Notes under the pieces: generated by a model | Database searches by the model: none | What the model was told of the DNA's origin: nothing | Seen by the model: only the letters and a program-made list of their open reading frames with translations | Translations under genes and position numbers: made by a program | DNA from: JAPOXR01 sp965214695 | Lineage (GTDB): Bacteria; Pseudomonadota; Alphaproteobacteria; Rhodobacterales; Rhodobacteraceae | Reading direction: 5' to 3' | DNA: 64,000 bases | NCBI GenBank assembly: GCA_965214695.1 | Contig: OZ243967.1 | Span: 2,604,001-2,668,000, forward strand | In this document: one piece after another, positions 1 through 9,143 of the stretch | Layout of the letters: every line of letters starts with the position of its first letter | Position numbering within the stretch: the stretch's first letter is position 1

Positions 1-2
1 TC

Positions 3-281
3 AGCCATACCCCGATAGAGGTCAATCTCCTGAATTCGGCGATGACGGCTGGTGACTGGACCGACGTGGTTCGCCGGGACATCCCCGAAGGCAAGCTCTA
101 TTCCTGGTGGTCATACCGCGCCCGCGACTGGGCAGCCTCGAACCGCGGTCGCCGGCTTGATCACATCTGGGCAAGCCCCGACATGGTCGGCCACTCCCAC
201 GCATCAAGGATCAGGCGCGATGTCAGGGGTTGGCCGCGCCCATCCGATCACGTTCCGGTCTTCTCCACCTTCCGGGGATAA
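3..281 (+). CDS. xth: Exodeoxyribonuclease III, C-terminal part (5' end outside window)
   Basis: This is the last 92 residues of a class II AP endonuclease / 3'-5' exonuclease that repairs abasic sites in DNA. The frame is open from the window edge and ends at TGA 279-281. Visible family blocks are SHTPIEVN near the start, WWSYRARDWAASNRGRRLDH in the middle, and the catalytic His region PSDHVPV near the end, where the Asp-His pair of the active site lies. The protein ends a few residues after that, as expected for the family. The gene runs into the window from the left. In many alphaproteobacteria xth lies close to ftsK-lolA or to the ybbN-LON-Trm112 group; here it precedes the latter, with an ATPase gene in between. 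Confidence 0.93.
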   Translation, partial: SHTPIEVNLLNSAMTAGDWTDVVRRDIPEGKLYSWWSYRARDWAASNRGRRLDHIWASPDMVGHSHASRIRRDVRGWPRPSDHVPVFSTFRG

Positions 282-511
282 CGACAGGCAAGCTGGCGAT
301 GGTGTTCCCGAGTCAAGAATAGAGAATCCGCTCGGCAACAACGAAGGTTCCCCCAGAAACACCGCGCGCACAATGTACAACTTCTTGAACCCCTCTATTC
401 TTTGATTCTAAGGCCTGTTGGTGAGTCCGGCCCACCATCCTTGGGAAGGGGCTACAGCAGGAATCAACTCCCGGCTGTGATAGCTTCTGACAAGGTCTTG
501 TCCAGAAATAC

Positions 512-546
512 TATGCTAATTCAAAATCACATTTTGAATTAGCATA
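512..546. promoter_or_regulatory. Perfect 16-bp inverted repeat, likely operator of the DUF4143 ATPase gene
   Basis: The left arm TATGCTAATTCAAAAT (512-527) and the right arm ATTTTGAATTAGCATA (531-546) are exact reverse complements around the 3-base spacer CAC. The right arm ends 10 bases before the first ATG of the downstream ATPase gene. The AT-rich dyad stands out in GC-rich surroundings. Its place suits a repressor site or a promoter with overlapping operator, and no U-tract follows that would suggest a terminator. The rest of the gap from 282 to 511 shows no gene or other clear feature. Confidence 0.7.
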
Positions 547-556
547 AATATCGGCT

Positions 557-1750
557 ATGTTGTGCGCCATGATCACACGTGACCTTGCCGAAAAACTGAC
601 CTTGGCCGCACAGACCTGGCCTGCCATCACCCTCACCGGACCCCGTCAGAGCGGCAAGACGACGCTGTGCCGTACCCTGTTTCCGCACCATCAGTACGAG
701 TCGCTGGAAGCCCTCGACATCCGGGCCTTCGCCGCTGAAGATCCCCGCGGATTCCTGGCTCGATATCCGGAAGGCGCAATTCTCGACGAGGTCCAGAGGG
801 TCCCGGACCTTCTCTCCTACCTGCAGGGCATCATCGACACCGACCCGGGACCAGGCCGCTGGATTCTCACCGGCTCACAAAACTTCTTACTGCTCGAGTC
901 GATCAGCCAGTCACTGGCGGGACGAACGGCAGTCCACAACCTCCTGCCGCTGACGAGAGGCGAAACGACACGTTTCACACCGCATCCGGCGACTCTCGAC
1001 GAGAGCCTCTTCACCGGTTCCTACCCACGCATATTCGATGAGAGACACGATCCTTCGGACTGGTATGGCAACTACATTGCTACCTATATCGAGCGCGATG
1101 TACGATCGATCAGCAATGTCGGCGACCTTGTGGCTTTTCAACGTTTCCTGACAATGTGTGCGGGCCGAACCGCGCAACTTCTCAACTTCTCGTCGCTCGC
1201 AGGTGATTGCGGCATCACGCAACCGACGGCAAAGGCCTGGCTGAGCATCCTTGAAACCAGTTTTGTCGTTTTCCGCCTTCCAGTCTTCCATGAGAATTTA
1301 GGTAAGCGCATGGTGAAAATGCCGAAGCTGCATTTTTACGACACCGGCCTCGTCTGCTGGCTACTGGGAATCCGAACCCCCGAACAACTCAACACACACC
1401 CACTCCGCGGTGCCATCTTCGAAACCTGGACAGTATCGGAGATTGCCAAGCATCGGGCCAACCAGGGCGAAGTCGGCAGACTTTCGCACTACCGCGACAG
1501 TAACGGCGCGAAGGTCGATCTGGTTGTCGAAGGCCCGGCTGCCGTCACGATCGTCGAAGCAAAATCCTCGGCGACTGCATCGGCCGGCCTATTCGACGGC
1601 GCCAGACGGGTTCGAGGACATTTTTCTCAATCTACTCGCCGATGCTCCGTCGTCGTCGTTTATGGCGGAGATCAGGCCCATCGCCGTGGTGATGGCAGCC
1701 TGGTGCCTTGGAGGGAATTGCACCAGTTCGACCTGGATGCGTCGGACTGA
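557..1750 (+). CDS. AAA ATPase with C-terminal DUF4143 domain
   Basis: A 397-residue member of the AAA_14/DUF4143 family, P-loop proteins of unknown role common in accessory regions. Residues 28-36 form the Walker A GPRQSGKTT, residues 75-81 the Walker B ILDEVQR, followed by a sensor-like WILTGSQN. The middle part (about 195-250) has a winged-helix look. The C-terminal DUF4143 part ends in VDLVVE and IVEAKSS, which resembles a PD-(D/E)XK nuclease core. Family length is normal. Translation could begin at ATG 557 or at ATG 569 (MITRDLAEKL), and homologues favour the shorter form; no good ribosome binding site is seen for either. The gene stands alone between xth and the cnoX group and is probably a later insertion, controlled through the palindrome just upstream. 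Confidence 0.85.
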   Translation: MLCAMITRDLAEKLTLAAQTWPAITLTGPRQSGKTTLCRTLFPHHQYESLEALDIRAFAAEDPRGFLARYPEGAILDEVQRVPDLLSYLQGIIDTDPGPGRWILTGSQNFLLLESISQSLAGRTAVHNLLPLTRGETTRFTPHPATLDESLFTGSYPRIFDERHDPSDWYGNYIATYIERDVRSISNVGDLVAFQRFLTMCAGRTAQLLNFSSLAGDCGITQPTAKAWLSILETSFVVFRLPVFHENLGKRMVKMPKLHFYDTGLVCWLLGIRTPEQLNTHPLRGAIFETWTVSEIAKHRANQGEVGRLSHYRDSNGAKVDLVVEGPAAVTIVEAKSSATASAGLFDGARRVRGHFSQSTRRCSVVVVYGGDQAHRRGDGSLVPWRELHQFDLDASD

Positions 1751-1944
1751 AGCGCCACCGACCGAGTGGCCGGTCCCCGCTACCATGATGTGGGCACCGG
1801 CAGCGAGTGTCGACGACACCGGCCGCCTGCCGGATGTCGGTCTTGTCAGGCTCTTGTTGGGGTTTTGCACGTGGGGCTGACGCGGTGGGTTGGATTCCGG
1901 TGGCGAAATACCATATCTGAATGCAGGAAGAATGGTGAGCAGGC

Positions 1945-2841
1945 ATGCTGGATATTGGCAGGAAGAACACTGACGGTCTGATCAAGGACGGTTCGGAGGC
2001 GACGTTTGTCGAGGATGTTCTCGAGGCCAGCCGCGAGCAGCCGGTCATTGTCTATTTCAGTGCCGCCTGGTGCGGGCCATGCAAGACCTTCGGGCCGGAG
2101 CTGGAGCGTGCCGTGCAGTCGGCTGGCGGCAAGGTCAGGATGGTCAAGATCGACACCGAGGCCAATCGCCAGCTGGCGGCGCAGATGCGGATTCAGTCGA
2201 TACCGGCAGTGTTTGCCTTTCTTGACGGCCGGCCGGTTGACGGCTTCGTCGGGGCGAAGACCGGCTCCGAACTGGCGGCCTTCATCCGGAAACTGGCCGC
2301 CGATGGCGATGGCGGCGAACGGGATGAATATATCAGGCAGGCGGAAGAGCTGCTGGAGCGTGGCGCCGCGGTCGAGGCGGCCCAGCTGTATTCGGCCATC
2401 CTGGCCGAAGACCCCGAGGACGCCGCCTGCTATGCCGGCATGATCCGGGCCTACCTGGCGCTTGGTGACACCGCGAAGGCGGAAGGTATGCTCAATTCTG
2501 CCCCCGCGAGCATTGCCGATGCCAAGGAAATCACCGCGGTGGCGGCGGCGATCGAACTGGCGGCACGGGCGGCCAGCGCCGGTCCGGCCAATGATCTCAG
2601 GCAGCGGCTGCAGGCCAATGGTGATGATCACCAGGCAAGGCTTGACCTGGCATTGGCGTTGTTTGCCGACGATGACATCGAGGGTGCGATCGACGAGTTG
2701 CTGGAGCTGTTTCGCCGGGACCGCGAGTGGAATGACGGTGCGGCACGGGAGCAATTGTTCAAGATATTCGATTCCCAGAAACCAAATCACCCGGCCGTGT
2801 TGAGCGGCCGCCGAAGACTGTCTTCAATGATCTTTTCCTGA
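1945..2841 (+). CDS. cnoX: Thioredoxin-fold TPR co-chaperone CnoX (YbbN)
   Basis: A 298-residue chaperedoxin. The N-terminal thioredoxin domain carries WCGPC with cysteines 43 and 46 and the cis-proline block SIPAVFAF. From about residue 125 the protein turns into an alanine- and leucine-rich helical TPR region, the normal YbbN layout. In this family the protein protects clients from oxidation and hands them to GroEL or DnaK; the CGPC active site suggests redox activity as in alphaproteobacterial members. The 194 bases before it hold no gene. It is followed after 31 bases by a LON-domain gene and then a Trm112 gene, a common alphaproteobacterial trio. Confidence 0.9.
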   Translation: MLDIGRKNTDGLIKDGSEATFVEDVLEASREQPVIVYFSAAWCGPCKTFGPELERAVQSAGGKVRMVKIDTEANRQLAAQMRIQSIPAVFAFLDGRPVDGFVGAKTGSELAAFIRKLAADGDGGERDEYIRQAEELLERGAAVEAAQLYSAILAEDPEDAACYAGMIRAYLALGDTAKAEGMLNSAPASIADAKEITAVAAAIELAARAASAGPANDLRQRLQANGDDHQARLDLALALFADDDIEGAIDELLELFRRDREWNDGAAREQLFKIFDSQKPNHPAVLSGRRRLSSMIFS

Positions 2842-2872
2842 TGATGGGTACGCATGGCAGGAGTTCCTGCGG

Positions 2873-3538
2873 ATGTTCTCACAATTCTCACTGTCCAACC
2901 TGCCGGAGACAATCCCGCTATTTCCACATGCCGGTCTGATCCTGTTCCCGCGCTGCCAGTTGCCGCTGCACATCTTCGAGCCCCGATACATCTCCATGGT
3001 CGACGATCTGCTGCTCTCGGATCATCGGATGCTCGGCCTGGTCCAGCCTGTCAGCGAGGAGGGTGGCGAATCGCCCGGCCAGCGGGCGCCGCAACTCTAC
3101 GAGGTCGGCAGCGCCGGCCAGGTCACCGAGGTGCAGAAGGTTCCCGGCGGCCGCTACAACATTACGGTGACCGGGGTATCGAGGTTCCGGGTCGGCACAC
3201 TGATCGAGGGGTTTTCCCCCTATCTGAAGGTATCGCCGAAATGGAGCGAGTTCGAAGGTGACCTCGACGACATTGCCGGTGACCCGGGGTTCTCCGAGGT
3301 CAGGTTCATCAGGTTGGTCGAAAGCTATTCCCGGGCCAGGGGTTTGAAGTTCGGCCCGGTGGAGACGAACGGCCGGGACGCGGATGTGATCATCGGAACC
3401 GTTTCCATGTATGCGCCGCTGCCGTCCGCGGACAAACAGGCATTGCTCGAACTGCCGACCCTGGCTGAACGGCGGAAGGCATTGGAACTGGTGCTCAGCT
3501 TGGAGGTGTCGGCCGGCAATGGGATGACCCGGCAATGA
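2873..3538 (+). CDS. LON substrate-binding (N-terminal) domain protein
   Basis: A 221-residue stand-alone LON N-terminal domain. The start has the typical block IPLFPHAGLILFPRCQLPLH followed by IFEPRY, and the remainder fits the helical second half of the domain. There is no ATPase or protease domain, so this is not Lon protease; such proteins are thought to bind polypeptides or act as adaptors, but the function is not established. The ATG at 2873 is preceded by GGCAGGAG at a reasonable distance. The stop overlaps the start of the following Trm112 gene by four bases (ATGA), which implies translational coupling. Confidence 0.88.
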   Translation: MFSQFSLSNLPETIPLFPHAGLILFPRCQLPLHIFEPRYISMVDDLLLSDHRMLGLVQPVSEEGGESPGQRAPQLYEVGSAGQVTEVQKVPGGRYNITVTGVSRFRVGTLIEGFSPYLKVSPKWSEFEGDLDDIAGDPGFSEVRFIRLVESYSRARGLKFGPVETNGRDADVIIGTVSMYAPLPSADKQALLELPTLAERRKALELVLSLEVSAGNGMTRQ

Positions 3539-3720
3539 CCGACGACCCGCAGGACATCGACCGCAAGATGCTCGAGGCGCTGATATGCCCGGTCACGCAT
3601 GCGCCGCTTTCCTACGATCGTGAGAAAAACGAGCTGGTCTCGAATGCCGCACGCCTGGCATTTCCGATCCGGGATGGAATCCCGATCATGCTCGCCGACC
3701 AGGCCAGGCAACTCGATTGA
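3535..3720 (+). CDS. Trm112 family zinc-ribbon-like small protein
   Basis: A 61-residue Trm112/UPF0434 protein. The blocks LEALICPVTHAPLSYD and FPIRDGIPIML are diagnostic. Eukaryotic Trm112 activates several methyltransferases; the bacterial role is less clear. Only one of the usual zinc-type cysteines is kept (ICP), as is common in bacterial members. Its ATG overlaps the stop codon of the LON-domain gene, so both are probably made from one mRNA with cnoX. It converges with the hydroxylase gene on the other strand. Confidence 0.9.
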   Translation: MTDDPQDIDRKMLEALICPVTHAPLSYDREKNELVSNAARLAFPIRDGIPIMLADQARQLD

Positions 3721-3848
3721 ATTGCCCGCCGCCGGCGATGCCGTTTCGGAAGTTGCAAGCGGGTTGCGAAGTCCATGCCTGGAAGCGGACGCCGTGACAG
3801 GTCGGCCCGCTGCCGGCAGCGTCGGTCCCGGCCCGGGCGGCCTTCCGG

Positions 3849-5076
3849 TCAGATGCGCATGCCTGCTGCCAGCCTCGGCAGGTCGCCGGCAATGCCGGCC
3901 GCGTTTCGGGCGAGAATTCGGCGTAGCATCGGGATGTTGCCTACGAATTGCATGCCGGTACGGCGCAGCTGCCTGACCGCCTCGCTGTCACTGGAATAGA
4001 TCCAGTTCAGGAAATCGGTTGCGAAGGCAAAGGAGCTGAGGTCAAGCTGGCGCCAGTCCTGGTAACGTCGCAACACGCCGATCGCACCGATATCCTCACC
4101 CCGGCGATGGGCATTGATCAGGGTCTCGGCAAGCGCCGCCACATCGCGAAGGCCAAGATTGAGTCCCTGGCCGGCGAGCGGATGCAGGCCGAGCGCGGCA
4201 TCGCCAACCAGCACCGAACGCTCTGCCGCCTTCGTCTCGGCCAATGACAGCGACAAGGGCCAGCAATAGCGTTTCGAGGCCAGTCGCAACCGGCCGAGGA
4301 AAGTCGCCGAAACGCAACCGCAATTCCGCCATGAAGTCCGCATCGGAGAGTGCCATCATCCGGCCGGCATTTTCGGTGGTGTCGGTCCAGACGATCGACG
4401 ACCGGTTCTGCGGCAATGGCAGGATTGCCAGCGGGCCGGTCGGCATGAAGAACTGCCAGGCACCGCCTTCATGCGGCAATTCGTGCTCCACCGCACAGAC
4501 CATCGCCGATTGCCGGTAATCCCTGGCCACCCGGCTGGTCGGAAACTCCCTGGCCACCGGGCCGTACCTGCCATCGCATCCGGCAATGATGCGGGCGGTG
4601 AGACTCTTGCCGGTCTCCAGCCTCAGCTGCACGCCGGATGGCCCGGCCTGGTAGCTCGACAGGGTGGCAGGCGATTCGTGGCGGATCGATGGCGTGGCGG
4701 CAACATGGTCGAGCAGCGCCCGACGCAGGAAGCGGTCCTCGAGCATGGTTGCCATGGGGCCGTCCTGCAGATCATCGGCATCAAATCGCAACACCGATGG
4801 GCTGACGCCCTCACCGGCTCGCCCGTCGGTAACGCAGACGAATCGGAATTCCTGCCCGTGATCCTTCAGCGGAGCCGACAATCCGAGGCGGCCGAGGATG
4901 CGGCAGGATGACAGCGACAGCGCGTAGGCCCGCCCGTCGAAATCATCCGAACGGCGATCCCGAACCGCCGATCTGTCAATGAGAAGAACCGACATCCCGC
5001 CCTCGGCCAGCGCCAGCGCCAGGGTGGTGCCAACGATACCGCCGCCGGATATTGCCACATCGGCATCAATGGTCAT
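3849..5076 (-). pseudogene. UbiH/UbiF/COQ6-type FAD monooxygenase, interrupted by a one-base frameshift
   Basis: The gene encodes a ubiquinone-biosynthesis-type hydroxylase of about 400 residues, but in two frames. The first part, from ATG 5076, has the FAD-binding ISGGGIVGTTLALALAEG and DFDGRAYALS and runs to RFGDF. The second part, in another frame, starts with LGRLRLASKRY and has the second FAD motif LVGDAALGLHPLAGQGLN, ending at 3849. The switch falls at AAA 4300-4302 on the plus strand (TTT on the coding strand). Removing one base there would give GAC TTC CTC GGC and restore one continuous protein. Everything else looks intact and under selection, so this is either a recent mutation or a sequence error. 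Members hydroxylate the aromatic ring of ubiquinone precursors at the membrane. The exact position specificity cannot be read. Confidence 0.88.
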
Positions 5077-5088
5077 CGTCGCTCCCGA

Positions 5089-6753
5089 TCAGGGATGTCC
5101 GGCAGACAGCTTGCAGAAACACGAGGCGGTGACAGGAATGTCGGTCCGGGCCTGTGCAATGGTCAGCCGCTGCCTGGCCGCCCGGGCCTGGCCGTTCAAT
5201 CCGAGGCGTTCAAGACATTCGCAGTATCCGCTCAAGCTCCAGATATTGTCAGGGTGCTGGCAAGGACGGCTGAGCGTGTCGTCCAGGCCAAGATCGGCCT
5301 CGTAGACCGCCCGGGCTTCCTCCAGGCGTCCCTGCTCCAGGAGAAGGGCGCCGAGCGCATGCCTGACCGGTTGCATCCAGCCCCAGGGTTCTTCATAGGG
5401 AAGGTTGTCATCCAGCTCGACGGCCGTTCGCAGCTTTTCGAATGCCGCGTCGAACTCTCCTTCCCGGTAGAGAATTTCACCCATCATCATCTCGCGGCCG
5501 ACCGACAGGATGTCATGGCAGGAGTTGTTGAACAGCGACCTGCCTTCGGGAATGCGCTCGAAGGTGCGCTCGAAGGCATCGGCTTCGTCGCGGGCGGCAC
5601 GCGGGTTGCGGGAGGAGGCATGGGCCACGGCCCGGGCGTAATGCATGGTCGTGGTGGTTACCGAGTAGAGGTCCCGGTTTGCCGGCAACGCCTGGTCAAG
5701 AATGTCCTGCCACCGGCCGAACCGCACCAGCACATGCTGCCTGATCGGCACGAAAGCCTCCAGCCAATCGGCCATTGGCGGCGATTCCACGACCAGCAAC
5801 TCTTCGGGAATGGCTGACTGCAGTTTTTCGCAGGCCTGGATCGCGGTTCGCCACTGGCCAAGGAACATGGCGCCGTAGATCTTGAAATGAAGGTTGTGTG
5901 CCCGGTAGAGCGTGTAGAAATTCAGCGCCCCTTCCTTCTCCAGGTAGCGCCGGTCGGCGATGACGGCATCGTGGTTGGACCGGACCACGTTCACATAGTC
6001 ACCGCAAATGGCGTCGATATGTGTCGCCATGTGCTGCAGATGTCCGGAATCCGGCACCAGCCCACGCAGCATGTCGGCGGCCGGCAACGCCTTCTCGGGG
6101 GTCGGTGACAGTTCCATCAGGTGGATGTACATGTGCAGCATGCCGGCATGCGGCTTGCTGCCGGCTGCCGACAGCCGGCGGATGGCCGTCTCAAGTACCG
6201 CCTGCGCTTCGGCGGTGTCGGCACCCGGGGCAATCTCACCGGTCTTGATGTCCCAGAGCTGCCACGGGGTGCGGTTCATCAGGGCTTCGGCAAACAGCGC
6301 CTCGATATCTGAATCATTCCTGTTTTCCCGCCACACCCCGCGCATGGCGGCGGCATAGTCGTCATTCCATGGAAGCATGTCGGCAGCCGGCTCCCGTTGC
6401 GGGTACCTCGTCAGCAATGCACCGATGAGGTCCCGCTCCGGCTTGTTGCACCTTGCCGACAGCCGGCTTGCCGCCCCGGCAGCATCGAAGGCTGCCGCCA
6501 GCGACCTGGCGGCGTCCTCCTCGTCGAACGAGTCCCACTGCTTGTTGTAGTTGGGCCCGATTGCGTAGGCGATGCCCCATTGCGCCATGGCGCAATCCGG
6601 GTCGGCCTCTGCCGAACGCCTGAAACAGCTGACCGCCTCTTCGTGATTGAAGCCGTAGGTCCATGCCAGGCCACGATCAAACCATCGCTGTGCCGCCGGC
6701 GAATTCGTGGTTATCGGTCGATGGACGGAGCCGAGGTCAAATTCGTAGTCCAT
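5089..6753 (-). CDS. Tetratricopeptide repeat protein (TTC38-like)
   Basis: A 554-residue protein with many degenerate TPR helices and no signal peptide. Early blocks are AQRWFDRGLAWTYGFNHEEA and MAQWGIAYAIGPNYN, then SGHLQHMATHI and RAHNLHF. This combination matches a bacterial TPR family related to human TTC38; its function is unknown and probably involves protein contacts. The ATG at 6753 (MDYEFDLG) is chosen because the open frame upstream has no family similarity. It lies 12 bases behind the broken hydroxylase gene on the same strand and is divergent from the thiamine-diphosphate enzyme gene. It marks the start of an accessory stretch. Confidence 0.8.
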   Translation of the reverse strand: MDYEFDLGSVHRPITTNSPAAQRWFDRGLAWTYGFNHEEAVSCFRRSAEADPDCAMAQWGIAYAIGPNYNKQWDSFDEEDAARSLAAAFDAAGAASRLSARCNKPERDLIGALLTRYPQREPAADMLPWNDDYAAAMRGVWRENRNDSDIEALFAEALMNRTPWQLWDIKTGEIAPGADTAEAQAVLETAIRRLSAAGSKPHAGMLHMYIHLMELSPTPEKALPAADMLRGLVPDSGHLQHMATHIDAICGDYVNVVRSNHDAVIADRRYLEKEGALNFYTLYRAHNLHFKIYGAMFLGQWRTAIQACEKLQSAIPEELLVVESPPMADWLEAFVPIRQHVLVRFGRWQDILDQALPANRDLYSVTTTTMHYARAVAHASSRNPRAARDEADAFERTFERIPEGRSLFNNSCHDILSVGREMMMGEILYREGEFDAAFEKLRTAVELDDNLPYEEPWGWMQPVRHALGALLLEQGRLEEARAVYEADLGLDDTLSRPCQHPDNIWSLSGYCECLERLGLNGQARAARQRLTIAQARTDIPVTASCFCKLSAGHP

Positions 6754-7069
6754 ATTCGAAGCTTTCGCAGCCGCAGGGTAGGCGGTCCAGGCCGCAGGCC
6801 CTACCGGGGCAATTCTTGGATGGTCGACTGGTTGTTTGCAAGCAGGAATGTGAATCGTCGTGCGATGACGACACGGTCTGATCCGTGCCGGGCAGGCTGG
6901 CAAGATTGTCAAGACAACTGTCCTGCAAAATGAGAGAGTACGCCACAGTGATATTTTCGGTCGAAATGACGGGAAGTCCGCAGCCGGTCCCGGCACCGAC
7001 ATCCCGCCAGCCATCGATTGGCATTCTCGCCGGCAACCGGTCGGCTGAAACACGGGAGGCAGTCGCATC
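6754..7069. other. Divergent intergenic region between TPR and ThDP-enzyme genes
   Basis: These 316 bases separate two genes read away from each other and should hold both promoters. The only dyad noticed is TTGTC-AA-GACAA at 6906-6917, too short to call an operator. GGGAGG lies 11 bases before ATG 7070 and probably acts as ribosome binding site. No gene is supported. Confidence 0.4.
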
Positions 7070-8788
7070 ATGCAGACCATGACGGCAGGCGGCGCAATTT
7101 TCGGGAAGCTCGGCGGGCTTGGCATCGATCATGTCTTTGCCAATTCCGGCACCGACTTCCCGCCGATCATCGAAGGTTTGATCGAGGCTCGCGACCAGGA
7201 TGGCAGGCTGCCAATGACGGTCGTGGTTCCGCACGAGCATGTGGCAGTCGGAATGGCGCATGGCTACGCCCTGATATCGGGGCGGATCCAGGCCGTCATG
7301 CTCCACACCAATGTCGGCCTTGCCAACGGGGCCACCGGCATCATCAACGCCGCCTGCGACCAGGTTCCGATACTTGTCATGTCCGGCCGCACGCCGGTGA
7401 CGGAAGGCGGCCGCTTCGGGTCCCGAACCGTACCCATTGGCTGGGGGCAGGAGATGTATGATCAGTCGGCCCTGGTGCGGGAGGCCTGCAAGTGGGATTA
7501 CGAATTGCGTGCTCCCGAACAACTGCCGGAGTTGCTCGAACGGGCGTGGGCAATTGCCAACTCGACGCCGAGAGGACCGGTCTATCTCGCACTGCCCCGC
7601 GAGGTGTTGTGCGAGCAATGCCCGGCGGTGGAGCTCGGCAAGCCATCCGTCATGGCGCCGGCACATGCCGCCCCCGACCAACAGGCCGTGGCCGAGGCGG
7701 CACGGCTGCTCGCCGGAGCTCGCAAGCCGCTGATCATCGCCCAGCGTGGAGCCGGCTCGCAGGACGCGTTCGATGCCCTGCACAAATTCGTGGAAGAATG
7801 GGCAATCCCGGTTTCGCATTACTGGGCCAACATGATTGCCATCCCCATGACTTCACCCATGCATGTGGATTGGAGTCCGGATGATCTGCTGCAAGAGGCA
7901 GATGTCGTCCTCGTGATCAATTCCCTGGCGCCGTGGTGGCCTGACCGGGCGCAACCCGGTCCGGAAGCCAGGGTGATCCATCTCGGTCCTGACCCGCTCT
8001 TTGCGCGCTCGACCCCGATCAGGAATTTCCGCTCCGACATTTCACTGGTCGGCGAGACCGCGACGGCGCTGCGGGCGCTGATCGACGAGATTGGCCAGGC
8101 GCCCCGGTCTCCGGCCGCCTTCGCCGAACGGCGGGCCCGCATTGCCGGGCATTCTGCCGCCAACCGCGAAGCGGTCATTGCCAGAGCGAAAGCGGGCAAT
8201 GCGGCGCCAATGTCAAAGGAATGGGTAAGCCTGTGTCTCGGCGAGGCCATTCGCTCACATCCTGGTCGCCGGTCGAGTGTATTCCACGAGCTCGGTTGCC
8301 CGCTGCCCCCATTATTCCTGGACCAGCATCTGGGCTACTTTCAGGAGCCGCATTCGGGTGGGCTGGGATGGGGTCTCCCGGCGGCGCTTGGTGCGCAACT
8401 CGCCGACCGCGACCGCCTGGTCTTTGCCACGATGGGTGATGGCTCCTACATGTTTGCCAATCCGGTCGCTTGCCACCAGGTGGCCGAGGCGCTTGATCTA
8501 CCAGTCATCACCTTGGTGCTGAACAACGAGGAATGGGGGGCGGTGCGCCATTCGGTCGAGGATCTCTACCCGGACGGCCTGGCCAGGAGGACGAATGACG
8601 TGCCCCTGACCTCGCTTCGGCCCTCGCCGGATTTTGCCATGGTTGCGCAGGCCAGCCGCGCCCGCACCGAGACGGTCACCGACGGCAATGAACTTCCGGC
8701 GGCCCTGGACCGCGCAATCAGCATCGCCACCAAGGAGAAAACCCAAATGCTCCTCAACATCGCCATTGCCCGCACCGCACCAGGATAG
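7070..8788 (+). CDS. Thiamine-diphosphate-requiring enzyme (acetolactate synthase / benzoylformate decarboxylase superfamily)
   Basis: A 572-residue three-domain ThDP enzyme. The N-terminal Pyr domain has the cofactor-activating Glu in VVPHEHVAVGMAHGYA. The central domain follows, and the C-terminal PP domain has GDGSYMFANP and, 29 residues after the GDG, NNEEWGAV, the metal and diphosphate motif. The layout is that of the acetolactate synthase and 2-oxoacid decarboxylase superfamily, but the sequence is not a clear IlvB and no small regulatory subunit lies next to it. An amidase gene follows in the same direction after 355 bases. A catabolic decarboxylase or ligase of an unknown 2-oxoacid is possible. 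The start could also be the ATG at 7079. Confidence 0.85.
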   Translation: MQTMTAGGAIFGKLGGLGIDHVFANSGTDFPPIIEGLIEARDQDGRLPMTVVVPHEHVAVGMAHGYALISGRIQAVMLHTNVGLANGATGIINAACDQVPILVMSGRTPVTEGGRFGSRTVPIGWGQEMYDQSALVREACKWDYELRAPEQLPELLERAWAIANSTPRGPVYLALPREVLCEQCPAVELGKPSVMAPAHAAPDQQAVAEAARLLAGARKPLIIAQRGAGSQDAFDALHKFVEEWAIPVSHYWANMIAIPMTSPMHVDWSPDDLLQEADVVLVINSLAPWWPDRAQPGPEARVIHLGPDPLFARSTPIRNFRSDISLVGETATALRALIDEIGQAPRSPAAFAERRARIAGHSAANREAVIARAKAGNAAPMSKEWVSLCLGEAIRSHPGRRSSVFHELGCPLPPLFLDQHLGYFQEPHSGGLGWGLPAALGAQLADRDRLVFATMGDGSYMFANPVACHQVAEALDLPVITLVLNNEEWGAVRHSVEDLYPDGLARRTNDVPLTSLRPSPDFAMVAQASRARTETVTDGNELPAALDRAISIATKEKTQMLLNIAIARTAPG

Positions 8789-9143
8789 ACGGCAACAGAA
8801 GTTGCTCCCGGCCCGGGAATGGCCCCGGCGGGCGACCAATCTTCCCGGGGTGCTGGTCCTGCCCTCGTGCCAACCTCCTTCCGGATTGCTGCCAGCTTCC
8901 TCGCCTGCAGATTGACGACGTAACGACGGGCGTTTCACCGACCGTATCCCGAATGTCCCCGGACCGGGCCGGCAGACGGCAATACGAACAGTGCCACACC
9001 ATCCGGCGGCGGCAGAATGCGCAGGCAGGGTATGGGCGGAGACTTTCCGGATGCCGGCAGGTCCTGGCAGACGGGAACTTCATCATTGCCGATCATGCTG
9101 TCCTCTCGTAGCAATCCGCATGTCGCGTGAAGGGAGATTGTGA
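8789..9143. other. Intergenic region, nothing clear
   Basis: This 355-base stretch between the ThDP-enzyme and amidase genes has no convincing open frame and no clear hairpin with a T-run. A ribosome binding site (AAGGGAG) lies just before the amidase start at 9144. The region probably holds a promoter for the amidase gene, but no elements can be pinned down. Confidence 0.4.

Noticed and set aside
6906..6917. TTGTC-AA-GACAA dyad between the TPR and ThDP-enzyme genes
   Set aside because: Arms of five bases occur often by chance and no repeat of it was seen nearby.
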